The position numbers and the translations under genes are program-made. This document shows positions 55,010-64,000 of a stretch of 64,000 nt of DNA, piece after piece. The DNA is from Paramesorhizobium leguminum. Its GTDB lineage: Bacteria; Pseudomonadota; Alphaproteobacteria; Rhizobiales; Rhizobiaceae. A model generated the notes under the pieces. The model did no database searches, had not been told where the DNA came from, and saw only the letters and a program-made list of their open reading frames with translations. Location of the stretch: the NCBI RefSeq assembly GCF_003217235.1, contig NZ_QJTF01000004.1, positions 62,001 through 126,000 on the forward strand, written 5' to 3'. The stretch's first letter is position 1. Each line of letters begins with the position of its first letter.

Positions 55010-55140
55010 CGCCCTTCACCCTCGTGGTTCGAGGCTCGCTACGCTCGCACCTCACCATGAGGATGAAGGGTTGCAGCGCCGCAGTAGCCCTCATCCTGAG
55101 GTGCGCAGCGAAGCGGAGCCTCGAAGGACGAGGGCGCTTG
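55010..55140. repeat. Palindromic repeat, family R6
   Basis: CGCCCTTCACCCTCGTGGTT, GAGGCTCGCTACGCTCGCAC at the left; GCGCAGCGAAGCGGAGCCTC, GAAGGACGAGGGCGC at the right, with CCTCATCC inside. This is a type of inverted repeat widely seen in Hyphomicrobiales. It lies between yeiH and the rpsA terminator. Confidence 0.85.
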
Positions 55141-55172
55141 GCGATGCCATCAAAACAGGAACCGCACTAAAG

Positions 55173-55206
55173 AAAAACCCGCCAGTTCACACTGGCGGGT
55201 TTCGTT
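55173..55206 (-). terminator. Rho-independent terminator of rpsA
   Basis: On the minus strand AACCCGCCAGT and ACTGGCGGGTT form an 11-bp stem around GTGA, followed by TTTTTC. It starts about 25 bases after the rpsA stop. Confidence 0.9.
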
Positions 55207-55229
55207 TTTAAGCCTTCAAAAGAACTGGC

Positions 55230-56930
55230 TTAGTTCTTTTCCTGCTTCTTCAGCGCGGCGCCGAGGATGTCGCCGAGCGAAGCGCCGGAATCGGTCGAGC
55301 CGTACTGGGCAACCGCTTCCTTCTCTTCGGCGATTTCCAGCGCCTTGATCGAGACCTGCAGCTTGCGGGTCTTCTTGTCGAAGGCGATCACGCGGGCATC
55401 GACCTTCTGGCCGACCGAGAAACGCTCAGGGCGCTGCTCGTCGCGGTCGCGCGACAGGTCCGCGCGGCGGATGAACGACTCGACGTCGTGATCGACCAGG
55501 CGCACTTCGATGCCGCCATCGGTGATGGCAGTCACTTCGCAGGTGACGACTGCGTTCTTGCGCAGTTCGCCGGAAGCAGCCGCTTCGCCGACCTTGTCGC
55601 CGCCAAGCTGCTTGATGCCGAGCGAGATGCGCTCCTTGTCGATGTCAACGTCGAGAACGACCGCCTTGACGACGTCACCCTTGTTGTACTCCTCGATGAC
55701 CTGCTCGCCCGGACGGTTCCAGTCGAGGTCTGAGAGGTGGACCATGCCGTCGACATCGCCGTCGAGGCCGATGAACAGGCCGAACTCGGTCTTGTTCTTG
55801 ACTTCGCCTTCCACGACGGTGCCCGTCGGGTACTTCTGGGCGAAAGTCGTCCACGGATTGTCGAGGGTCTGCTTGAGGCCGAGCGAAATGCGGCGCTTGA
55901 CCGGATCGACTTCCAGAACCACCACTTCGACTTCCTGCGAGGTCGAGAGGATCTTGCCCGGATGCACATTCTTCTTGGTCCAGGACATTTCGGAAACGTG
56001 GATCAGGCCTTCGATGCCGGGCTCGATCTCGACGAACGCACCGTAGTCGGTGATGTTCGTGACAGTACCGGTGATCTTGTGGCTGACCGGATACTTCGCG
56101 CCGATGCCATCCCACGGATCGCTCTCGAGCTGCTTCATGCCGAGCGAGATACGATGGGTTTCCTGGTTGATGCGGATGATCTGCACCTTGACCGTCTGGC
56201 CGATATTGAGAATCTCGGACGGATGGTTGACGCGGCGCCATGCCATGTCGGTGACGTGCAGCAGGCCGTCGATACCGCCGAGGTCCACGAACGCACCGTA
56301 ATCGGTGATGTTCTTGACCATGCCTTCGACAACCTGGCCCTCTTCGAGGTTCTGCACGATTTCCGAACGCTGTTCGGCGCGCGACTCTTCAAGAACCGTA
56401 CGGCGCGAGACGACGATGTTGCCGCGGCGCTTGTCCATCTTGAGGATTTCGAAGGGCTGCGGGTTGTGCATCAGCGGAGTGACGTCGCGGATCGGACGGA
56501 TATCGACCTGGCTGCGCGGCAGGAAGGCCACGGCGCCGTCGAGATCGACCGTGAAGCCGCCCTTGACCTGGTTGAAGATGACGCCCTCGACGCGTTCGCC
56601 GGCGTTGAACTTCTGTTCCAGCTTGACCCAGCTCTCTTCGCGGCGAGCCTTCTCGCGCGAGAGAACCGCTTCGCCAAGGGCGTTTTCGATGCGCTCGACA
56701 TAGACTTCGACGGTATCGCCCGGCTTCATCGAGCCGTCTTTGCCCTTGGCGCCGAATTCCTTCAGCGGCACGCGGCCTTCGACCTTGAGACCGGCGTCGA
56801 TGACGGCCATGTCTTTTTCGATGGCGACGATACGGCCCTTGACGACGTAACCTTCCGCAAGATCATTATTGAGGAAGGACTCGGCGAGGAGGGCTTCGAA
56901 ATCCTCCCGCGTGGGGTTTGCTTGTGACAT
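55230..56930 (-). CDS. rpsA: 30S ribosomal protein S1
   Basis: S1 brings mRNA to the 30S subunit. The 566-residue product contains six S1 repeats, e.g. GYVVKGRIVAIEKDMAVIDAGLKVEGRVPLKEF, GQVVEGMVKNITDYGAFVDLGGIDGLLHVTDMAWRRV, ITGTVTNITDYGAFVEIEPGIEGLIHVSEMSW and VVEGEVKNKTEFGLFIGLDGDVDGMVHLSDLDW. An AGGAGATT site precedes the ATG. The order aroA-cmk-rpsA on one strand is the common proteobacterial arrangement; the gap to cmk is 142 bases. Confidence 0.98.
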   Translation of the reverse strand: MSQANPTREDFEALLAESFLNNDLAEGYVVKGRIVAIEKDMAVIDAGLKVEGRVPLKEFGAKGKDGSMKPGDTVEVYVERIENALGEAVLSREKARREESWVKLEQKFNAGERVEGVIFNQVKGGFTVDLDGAVAFLPRSQVDIRPIRDVTPLMHNPQPFEILKMDKRRGNIVVSRRTVLEESRAEQRSEIVQNLEEGQVVEGMVKNITDYGAFVDLGGIDGLLHVTDMAWRRVNHPSEILNIGQTVKVQIIRINQETHRISLGMKQLESDPWDGIGAKYPVSHKITGTVTNITDYGAFVEIEPGIEGLIHVSEMSWTKKNVHPGKILSTSQEVEVVVLEVDPVKRRISLGLKQTLDNPWTTFAQKYPTGTVVEGEVKNKTEFGLFIGLDGDVDGMVHLSDLDWNRPGEQVIEEYNKGDVVKAVVLDVDIDKERISLGIKQLGGDKVGEAAASGELRKNAVVTCEVTAITDGGIEVRLVDHDVESFIRRADLSRDRDEQRPERFSVGQKVDARVIAFDKKTRKLQVSIKALEIAEEKEAVAQYGSTDSGASLGDILGAALKKQEKN

Positions 56931-57072
56931 GTAATCTCCTGGTGTACCCGGAAATCATCCTCGGGCACGGCGCCGGTGGGTTTGTGTTTCGTTTTGCCTG
57001 CGTCCAATCCGCCCTTTGAGGGCTATCCGGCGCGGGGACCGGAGGCAGGCAAGTCTGTCATGCGTATATGGA

Positions 57073-57719
57073 TCAGGCTTGGCTTTTGGCCAATGCCTCA
57101 TCGACCAGCCGTTTGGCGGCCAGAAACGCCGTTTCTATATCCATTTCGGTCGTATCTAGCAAGTGCGCATCGTCAGCCGGTTTGAGCGGCGAATCGGTGC
57201 GGCCCATATCGCGCGCGTCGCGCCGTTCGAGGTCGGCGAGGATCGCGGCCAGATCCGCCTCGCCGTCACCAGCCAAAATCTCCGCATGGCGACGTTTGGC
57301 GCGCGCTTGCGCCGAGGCCGTCACATAGAGCTTCACCGGCGCATCCGGGCAGACCACCGTGCCGATATCGCGCCCGTCCAGCACCGTTCCGGGCAGCGTT
57401 TGCGCAAAGGCGCGCTGCGCCGCCACCAGCGCCCGGCGCACGGCGGGCATAATCGCCACCTTCGATGCCGCTTCGCCCACATCGTGAGTGGCAAGCGCCT
57501 TGCGGTCGAGATGCTTGAGATCGAGATTCTGTGCCATCTCTGCCGCAATTGCTTCATTGTCAAGCGGCAGGCCGCGGTCGATGAGCGCCTTCGCCACCGC
57601 GCGATAGGTGAGCCCGGTATCGAGATGATGGAAGCCGTAATGGGCCGCGAGCCTGCGCGCCAATGTTCCCTTGCCGGAAGCTGCGGGTCCGTCGATGGCG
57701 ATGGTGAACGTCTTTGCCA

Positions 57720-57720
<1 letters not shown>
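57073..57720 (-). CDS. cmk: Cytidylate kinase
   Basis: Phosphorylates CMP/dCMP to the diphosphate. The 215-residue product begins [40 protein letters not shown] with a P-loop (GPAASGKG). [31 protein letters not shown] is the nucleotide-binding loop, followed by the [27 protein letters not shown] lid region. An adjacent ATG at 57723 is also in frame and overlaps the aroA stop (ATGA). Co-transcribed with aroA. Confidence 0.96.
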
Positions 57721-59120
<1,400 letters not shown>

Positions 59121-59295
59121 TCACTAACACAGCTTGGACGCATGGTCATCCGGCAATGTGGCTCTCTATAGCCATAAGCTTTGACAAAGGTGATAAATTG
59201 CGCTTAAGGACCGAAAATATCGAAAGAGGCGTATCCCTTCAGCCCGGCGCGGAGAATGGGATATGCTTCCAAGCCAGTCAGCAGCGAGGCTCCCC

Positions 59296-59685
59296 GTGGT
59301 AAAACCCGAACTTGGCACAAAACGCATCTGCCCTGAAACGGGCCGCAAATTCTACGATCTGAACCGCGATCCGATCGTCTCGCCCTATACGGGCCAGTCC
59401 TATCCGCGCTCCTATTTCGAATCGGCCATTGATTCTCACGTCGTGGAAGACGAGACCGAGGAGGAAGAGGTCGATGTCGTTCTCGAGAAGCCCGAGTTTG
59501 TCTCGCTCGAAGAGGCCGACGACGAAGCCAAGGGCGCCGATGATCTGCCCGATCTCGGCGATGACGAGGTGGAAATCGACGACGGCGACGATGATCCCTT
59601 CCTCGAGGAAGAGGAAGACGCGGACGATGACGACGTCACCGGCATCTTGGGCGGCGGCGTAGGCTCTGACGACGAAGAGCATTAA
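59296..59685 (+). CDS. FYDLN acid protein (TIGR02300 family)
   Basis: A 129-residue protein of unknown function. It has an N-terminal conserved block, KPELGTKRICPETGRKFYDLNRDPIVSPYTGQSYPRSYF, resembling a small zinc-ribbon-like element, and a long acidic tail (EEEEVDVV through DDDDVTGILGGG). The GTG at 59296 has GAGG six bases before it and matches the usual start. An upstream ATG at 59263 would add 11 residues. The gene is common near aroA in alphaproteobacteria, possibly ribosome- or RNA-polymerase-associated, but that is not established. Confidence 0.88.
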   Translation: MVKPELGTKRICPETGRKFYDLNRDPIVSPYTGQSYPRSYFESAIDSHVVEDETEEEEVDVVLEKPEFVSLEEADDEAKGADDLPDLGDDEVEIDDGDDDPFLEEEEDADDDDVTGILGGGVGSDDEEH

Positions 59686-59697
59686 TCGGCTTTTTCA

Positions 59698-59764
59698 TTT
59701 CATGCGGCGTGGAATTTCGCGCCGCATGAAAATAAATCGCATCCGGCTAAAAGAGATGCGATTT
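59698..59764. other. Two stem-loops after the FYDLN gene
   Basis: TTTCATGCGGCG and CGCCGCATGAAA (59698-59731) form a 12-bp perfect stem; AAATCGCATC and GATGCGATTT (59734-59764) form a 10-bp perfect stem three bases later. Neither has a strong T-run, but together they may end or stabilise the FYDLN transcript. Confidence 0.6.
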
Positions 59765-59897
59765 AGAGCTTGATCTTCGCGCCGGCGCCCTTTAATAAGC
59801 CGCCTCGTCAGGGCGTTGCTCTGGCGGTTCTGCCCGGAAATTTCCGAGTATGAGCATGGTCGTGAAAGGCTGCGGGCTTTTCGATCATGCGAGTGTT

Positions 59898-59973
59898 GGG
59901 GCCATAGCTCAGCTGGGAGAGCGCCTGCATGGCATGCAGGAGGTCAGCGGTTCGATCCCGCTTGGCTCCACCA
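59898..59973 (+). tRNA. tRNA-Ala, anticodon GGC
   Basis: A 76-base cloverleaf ending in encoded CCA. Acceptor GGGGCCA pairs with TGGCTCC (one G-T), D arm GCTCAGCTGGGAGAGC, anticodon arm CCTGC-ATGGCAT-GCAGG with GGC at positions 34-36, T arm with GGTTCGATCCC. It reads GCC and GCT codons of alanine. Confidence 0.96.
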
Positions 59974-60033
59974 ATATCCCCGTAATCCACCGCTCCATAA
60001 AATTTTATTTAATTCGATTGCAATCGAGATTTG

Positions 60034-60049
60034 TTAACGCTTTGTTAAC
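60034..60049. promoter_or_regulatory. CtrA-type box upstream of a small ORF
   Basis: TTAACGCTTTGTTAAC matches TTAA-N7-TTAAC exactly and is itself a direct repeat of GTTAAC. It is 63 bases before the small ORF at 60112 and 61 bases after the tRNA. Binding by CtrA is inferred. Confidence 0.5.
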
Positions 60050-60111
60050 TACATCGGCGTTAGACTTTTCCAAGTTCATTCGGTTGCGGTTGGGTCTCTG
60101 GGGGCAGGGCT

Positions 60112-60297
60112 ATGCTACGATACAGGTTCGATCAGAGAGCCATACTGCTTGAAGCAATTGCTGAACTGCTTAATCGCGGTTTGGGCCGGGATGAAATTGA
60201 TATCTACTTGAGCCGCATCGGGCCGGTCGATCTTGATCTTTTCCGGGAATGCCTTGGCGATGTTCTGGACTATTCCGAGAGCAGGGCTGCTGCGTAA
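60112..60297 (+). CDS. Small protein of unknown function (61 residues)
   Basis: Not a family I recognise. The product begins MLRYRFDQRAILLEAIAELLNRGLGRDEID and reads as three amphipathic helices with an acidic middle (RECLGDVLDYSES) and a short Ala-rich end. GGGGGCAGGG lies just before the ATG. It is preceded by an exact CtrA-type box and followed 128 bases later by a terminator. Small helical proteins under CtrA control are often adaptors, but nothing here shows a partner. Confidence 0.65.
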   Translation: MLRYRFDQRAILLEAIAELLNRGLGRDEIDIYLSRIGPVDLDLFRECLGDVLDYSESRAAA

Positions 60298-60425
60298 ACG
60301 AGATAAAGAGCTTGGGCGGATGCAGTTGGTTGCAATGGGATATTGACCGTCCTATATTGAATTTATCGAATCCATCTCCGCTTTTGACCACGGATGTACT
60401 GGCACAGGTGTTGAGATGAGTGAAG

Positions 60426-60452
60426 AAGGTCGGGCTTGCCCGGCCTTTTTTA
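60426..60452 (+). terminator. Rho-independent terminator
   Basis: AGGTCGGGC and GCCCGGCC with one G-T pair form an 8-bp stem over TT, followed by TTTTTTATT. It may end the transcript of the 61-residue ORF, or a short RNA that starts in the 60298-60425 gap. Confidence 0.85.
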
Positions 60453-60564
60453 TTGCCGGTTTTTGTCTCGCGCCCTCGCGGACACGTTCTTTTTATTGAT
60501 CGCCGCTATACGCAGAAAAACCTATATTGTAGGAGTATCCCATGGATGGGATGCGGAGGAGTTC

Positions 60565-60903
60565 ATGCGGGATCGCAGACTTGTTTTTTTGCTCGGGGCG
60601 CTCGGGCTGGCGATTGCCGCCTTCGCCTATTATTATCTGACGAGCAATGCTGGCCTTGAGCGGCCTCTTCTGCATGATGCGGTGAAAGAGCCGGCCGCCG
60701 CGCCATCCTCCACGCCGCCCGCCAATGATGCATCCGCCATTCAGAAGGCTGGATGCAGGCAGAGCCTCACGGATCTGGGGCTATACCAGTCCGGAAACGC
60801 TTCTCCCGATATCCGCCCGCGTGATATTTTGAGCGCCGAGGTGCGCTACTGTGTTGAGGCCGGCATCCTGACGAAACAGGAAACCGCCGGCCTCGAATTC
60901 TGA
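60565..60903 (+). CDS. Single-span membrane protein of unknown function
   Basis: A 112-residue protein with one N-terminal hydrophobic helix (RLVFLLGALGLAIAAFAYYYLT), an Ala/Pro-rich linker and a C-terminal part with two Cys (KAGCRQSLTDLG and VRYCVEAGILTKQE) that could pair in the periplasm. GGAGGAG lies before the ATG at 60565. The open frame continues upstream into the terminator and was not used. No family is recognised. Confidence 0.75.
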   Translation: MRDRRLVFLLGALGLAIAAFAYYYLTSNAGLERPLLHDAVKEPAAAPSSTPPANDASAIQKAGCRQSLTDLGLYQSGNASPDIRPRDILSAEVRYCVEAGILTKQETAGLEF

Positions 60904-60904
60904 T

Positions 60905-60945
60905 CGGAATTCTATTCCCAGAATCTATTCCGAGAATCTATTCCT
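60905..60945. repeat. Short tandem repeat at a convergent gene junction
   Basis: AGAATCTATTCCG and AGAATCTATTCCT are adjacent 13-base units, preceded by a decayed unit GGAATTCTATTCCC. The block fills the gap between the small membrane protein gene and the MFS gene and contains the MFS stop codon. Confidence 0.8.
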
Positions 60946-62218
60946 TGTCGTTAAGTGTGATGAAGGCGAGGCCGATCAGCGAGAGGATCGCCGCCGCCAG
61001 CATGTAATAACCGACATAGGCGAAGCCGTAATTGGTGGCGAGCCATGTGGCTATGTAGGGTGCCAGCGACGCCCCGATGATCCCGGCCAGATTGAATGCA
61101 AGTGAAGCGCCCGTATAGCGAACGGCGGTCGGGAAGGGTTCGGCCAGCACCGCGCCGAGCGGGCCATAGGTCATGCCCATCAGGCCGAAGCCGATGATGA
61201 GGAAGGCCAGGACACCAGGTGCGCCCGCGCCGAAGAGCGGAGCCATGATCAGGCCGTAAGCGCCGATCAGCACCGTTACGATGACCATGACGGCGCGCAT
61301 GCCGTAACGGTCGGAGAGAAGCGCCGAGAACGGGATCGTCAGGCCGAAAGCACAGACGCCGATCATCTGCAGCACGAGGAATTCCTCGCGGCCGTAGCCC
61401 AGCGCGCGGGTGCCCCAGCCAAGCGAGAAGACGGTCATCAGATAGAACAGCACGAAGGTCGCCACCGCGCCGATCGTTCCAAGCAGCAGGTTGAGCTTGT
61501 GCTTCCGGAACAGTTGCGCCGCGGGAACGGCGACGCGCTCAGCCTTGTCTATGGCCTTCTGGAATTCCGGCGTTTCGGCAATCCGAAGACGGATGAACAG
61601 GCCGACGGCGACCAGAACGGAACTCGCGATGAAGGGGATACGCCAGCCATAGGCGAAGAACTGTTCGTCGGTCATCACTGCGCCCAGCACCAGGAAAATG
61701 CCGTTTGCCAGAATGAACCCGGCCGGCGCGCCCAGCTGCGGGAACATGCCGTACCAGCTGCGCTTGCCTTCCGGCGCATTCTCGGTGGCAAGCAGCACCG
61801 CGCCACCCCATTCGCCTCCAAGGCCGAGGCCTTGGCCCAGGCGGCAGAGCGCCAGCAGGAGCGGCGCCATGACGCCGATCGAGGCGTAGGTCGGCAGGAA
61901 ACCGATGGCCACCGTCGAAAGGCCCATGGTCATCAGCGCGGCGACGAGCGTTGCCTTGCGGCCGATCCTGTCACCGAAATGGCCGAAAATCGCCGCGCCG
62001 AACGGGCGTGCGAAAAAGGCGATGGCGAAGGTGGCGAACGATTGAAGCAGCGCGGAATTGCCGTCGCTGGCCGGGAAGAAAAGATGCGGGAATACGATTA
62101 CCGCAGCCGTGGCGTAAATGTAGAAATCGAAGAACTCGATGGTCGTGCCGATCATGCTCGCGGACAGGACACGGCGAGCGGAATTTATCGGCGGCGCAAG
62201 TGTTTCAGCGACTGTCAT
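60938..62218 (-). CDS. MFS transporter, metabolite:H+ symporter (MHS) type
   Basis: A 426-residue secondary transporter with 12 membrane segments. SMIGTTIEFFDFYIYATAAVIVFPHLFFPA and the loop GAAIFGHFGDRIGRKATLVAALMTMG (the MFS 2-3 motif) place it in the MHS family, with RLGQGLGLGGEWGGAVLLATENAPEGKRSWYGMFPQLGAPAGF. Members carry proline/betaine, citrate, shikimate or ketoglutarate. The substrate here is not known. It is a single gene. Confidence 0.93.
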   Translation of the reverse strand: MTVAETLAPPINSARRVLSASMIGTTIEFFDFYIYATAAVIVFPHLFFPASDGNSALLQSFATFAIAFFARPFGAAIFGHFGDRIGRKATLVAALMTMGLSTVAIGFLPTYASIGVMAPLLLALCRLGQGLGLGGEWGGAVLLATENAPEGKRSWYGMFPQLGAPAGFILANGIFLVLGAVMTDEQFFAYGWRIPFIASSVLVAVGLFIRLRIAETPEFQKAIDKAERVAVPAAQLFRKHKLNLLLGTIGAVATFVLFYLMTVFSLGWGTRALGYGREEFLVLQMIGVCAFGLTIPFSALLSDRYGMRAVMVIVTVLIGAYGLIMAPLFGAGAPGVLAFLIIGFGLMGMTYGPLGAVLAEPFPTAVRYTGASLAFNLAGIIGASLAPYIATWLATNYGFAYVGYYMLAAAILSLIGLAFITLNDKE

Positions 62219-62586
62219 CTTTCATACCCACTATTGTTTCTTCATATCCAATGGAGCGGGCCGTCGGGGGAGCCGAGAAAAAGCCCGATATAAGGCTTCT
62301 TTAAGGCGGCTAGGTATGAAAGAAAAGGGATAATTCCTCTCTCCAGAAGAAATATAATTACGCCCCCGCGGCGCAGCGCTTCCACTACAGCGGCCAACCA
62401 AGATAGCTAAAGGCGATGCGTAGTATTTTAATTGCCGTACTTGGAAACGTATCGGAACTTACATTAGGTTAAATCCAAATTTCATAGTTATTATTCTATT
62501 ATAAACTCTATCGCCGTAATTTACTTGCGAGATTGCTCGTCTCAACTATCGTTTTTTCGGTATCTAATCTTTGCAGAGGATTTGGC
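62219..62586. other. Intergenic region upstream of the MFS and SH3 genes
   Basis: No gene and no member of the repeat families is visible in these 368 bases. The right half (62400-62560) is AT-rich and presumably holds the divergent promoters. No operator stands out. Confidence 0.5.
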
Positions 62587-63132
62587 ATGAAGTTACGTAG
62601 CGGTATTTTTTCTGCGGTCCTTCTGTCGGCTGCACTGTTCTCGTCCGCTGCTCTGGCGGAGCTCGCCTATACGGTCGGATCGCTCAATGTCAGGACGGGG
62701 CCGGGCCCGGGATATCCCCGCGTGGCGACATTGCCCGGCGGTTATGCGGTCGATATCCGCGCCTGCAGTGGCGCCTGGTGCCGTGTCAACGCGGCCGGCA
62801 TTACCGGCTGGACATCCGCCCGTTATCTTTCCGTCGGCTCCGCTCCAACGCCTGTTGCCCCCAGCTATTCGACCAGCACCGTGATCATTGGCGGGGGCGA
62901 TCCTTTCTGGGACGATGACGATGATGGTTTCTGGAGCCCCGGTCCGGGCTGGGGACCGCCGCCCTATTGGCATCGCCATCGCCCGTGGGGGCCAGGTCCC
63001 TTCTGGGGCGGCCCGCGCTGGCCGGCTGGGCCGCGTTGGGGACGTCCGAGCTTTGGCGGTCCCGGTCCAGCCTTTCCGCCCCCCTGGCGCGGCGGCGGCC
63101 CTAATACATCTTCGCCGGCAAGTCGCCGATAG
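62587..63132 (+). CDS. Exported SH3b protein with Gly/Pro/Trp-rich tail
   Basis: A 181-residue protein. The signal peptide (LRSGIFSAVLLSAALFSSAALA) is followed by one SH3b domain (YTVGSLNVRTGPGPGYPRVATLPGGYAVDIRACSGAWCRVNAAGITGWTSARYLS, about 27-82). The rest, from about residue 105, is low-complexity: an Asp run (WDDDDDGFW), then Pro/Gly/Trp/Arg repeats (WGPPPYWHRHRPWGPGPFWGGPRW). The start at 62587 is set by the signal peptide. A terminator follows. Confidence 0.85.
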   Translation: MKLRSGIFSAVLLSAALFSSAALAELAYTVGSLNVRTGPGPGYPRVATLPGGYAVDIRACSGAWCRVNAAGITGWTSARYLSVGSAPTPVAPSYSTSTVIIGGGDPFWDDDDDGFWSPGPGWGPPPYWHRHRPWGPGPFWGGPRWPAGPRWGRPSFGGPGPAFPPPWRGGGPNTSSPASRR

Positions 63133-63155
63133 GCCAATTCAATCGTCAAGAGATG

Positions 63156-63186
63156 AAATCCCGCCGGAAATGGCGGGATTTTTGCA
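63156..63186 (+). terminator. Rho-independent terminator of the SH3b gene
   Basis: AATCCCGCC and GGCGGGATT form a 9-bp stem with a GGAAAT loop followed by TTTG. It lies 24 bases after the stop. Confidence 0.88.
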
Positions 63187-63390
63187 TTTGTTTTTAGCTG
63201 GATGGTTCTTGACCAAAAGTCCGCGATTTTTCAGGGATCATGCTTTACCGCGATAATTAACAATTCATTGACGTAAAATCTCGGATTTTAAACGTGTGTT
63301 TTGCCGTCCTTTCACAGCTGTGCTATTGCGATTCATGTCCTTTGGGGGAGGGCCTTCTTGAATTCTTAAAGAGTGAGCCGAATTTTTTTG

Positions 63391-64000
63391 ATGAGAGGAC
63401 CATTTCGAAAAATCGGCATTTTCGCGCTGCTTCTTACCGGGCAGGTTTCTCCGCTCGGCGTTTCTCCCGCCGCTGCATTCGATTTATTCGGCATCCACCT
63501 TTGGGGTGAGAAAAAAGAAACGGCCGACGCGTCGATCACCGACCCCAAGCGCTACAAGGTTCAGGTTGCTATCACCGGCAATGCGCGCAATCATGACGGC
63601 CGCGAAAGCGATGCCAAGGAAACGGTCGAAGGCGCTTCCAGCCTTGTCGCGGATGAGGACAAGCCCGTCTCCGGCGCGGCCGGGCTTCTCGCCAAGGCGA
63701 GGGGCGATTATCGCCGCATACTCCAGGCGCTTTATGGCGATGGCCGCTATGGCGGCACGATCAGCATCAAGGTGAACGGCCGCGAGGCGGCGGACATCCC
63801 CATTGATGCGGAATTGCCCAGCGAGTCAGCGGTGGTGATATCGGTTGATCCCGGTCCCCAGTTTCTTTTTGCGCGAACCAGCATCAGCGAGCTTGCCCCG
63901 CCGCCATCAGATCCGCGCGATGCGGTGAAATCGTCGGAAGACGAAGGCTTTGCACCGGGCAAGGTCGCCGTTTCCGGCACCATCGTCAAAGCCGAGCTTC
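63391..64000 (+). CDS. tamA: Outer-membrane assembly protein TamA (3' end missing)
   Basis: A BamA-family protein of the TamAB autotransporter/outer-membrane assembly system. The frame is open from the ATG at 63391 to the window end with no stop, giving 203 residues of what is normally about 600. A signal peptide-like start (IGIFALLLTGQVSPLGVSPAAAFD) leads into FDLFGIHLWGEKKE, a POTRA-like region (YKVQVAITGN), LLAKARGDYRRILQALYGDGRYGGTISIKVNGREAADIP and VSVDPGPQFLFARTSI-like IDAELPSESAVVISVDPGPQFLF. The barrel would lie beyond the window; tamB would be expected downstream. Confidence 0.88.
   Translation, partial: MRGPFRKIGIFALLLTGQVSPLGVSPAAAFDLFGIHLWGEKKETADASITDPKRYKVQVAITGNARNHDGRESDAKETVEGASSLVADEDKPVSGAAGLLAKARGDYRRILQALYGDGRYGGTISIKVNGREAADIPIDAELPSESAVVISVDPGPQFLFARTSISELAPPPSDPRDAVKSSEDEGFAPGKVAVSGTIVKAEL

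Overview
The window reads as a chromosomal segment of a Hyphomicrobiales (Rhizobiales) alphaproteobacterium, most like Brucella/Ochrobactrum. I base this on gene content and protein character only: dnaA-dnaN-recF, an Irr-type Fur regulator next to fabA-fabB-fabI, a class II (CP4-type) EPSP synthase in an aroA-cmk-rpsA cluster, an FYDLN-acid protein, and abundant short palindromic intergenic repeats. It is almost entirely core genome. I see no prophage, transposase, rRNA operon, CRISPR array or restriction system. The first gene (infB) and the last (tamA) run off the ends.

Layout. 1-6.8 kb: infB (partial)-rbfA-truB-rpsO-pnp, a translation/RNA-decay block closed by a clear terminator. 6.9-7.9 kb: an RsmC-like methyltransferase. 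7.9-12 kb: recF, dnaN and dnaA on the minus strand. Then comes an 0.8 kb non-coding gap with a CtrA-type box, two DnaA-box-like sites and an A/T tract, which is a candidate replication control region. 12.8-16.1 kb: rpsT, an enoyl-CoA hydratase, mutM and deoB (minus). 16.3-29.7 kb: a Flp/Tad type IVb pilus island. It has two pilins, cpaA-cpaB-cpaC-cpaD-cpaE-cpaF-tadB-tadC on the plus strand, and two TadE-like pseudopilins, a secretin N-domain protein and a TadD lipoprotein on the minus strand. An orphan PhnD-like binding protein sits at its edge. 29.8-33.8 kb: a MarR-like regulator coupled to an NlpC/P60 peptidase, a methyltransferase, a 2-hydroxyacid dehydrogenase and an SH3 protein. 33.8-38.2 kb: irr, fabA, fabB, fabI, moeB. 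38.3-44.3 kb: yejABEF peptide importer. 44.5-52.2 kb: cytochrome c, kdsB, pheA, HIT protein, SRP RNA, dnaX, ybaB, recR, lytic transglycosylase. 52.4-64 kb: a membrane protein, LysR/YeiH pair, rpsA-cmk-aroA, FYDLN protein, tRNA-Ala(GGC), small ORFs, an MFS transporter, an SH3 protein and the start of tamA.

Two themes stand out. First, at least six families of palindromic repeats fill the gaps between genes. They often supply stop codons or lie directly against start codons, and in cpaC and cpaD they are translated in frame ahead of the export signal. Second, exact TTAA-N7-TTAA (CtrA consensus) boxes occur between dnaA and rpsT, before the PhnD-like gene at the pilus island, and before a 61-residue ORF after tRNA-Ala. 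Near matches and half-sites flank pilA, cpaB and tadD. This suggests, but does not prove, that replication and pilus assembly here are tied to the CtrA cell-cycle circuit.
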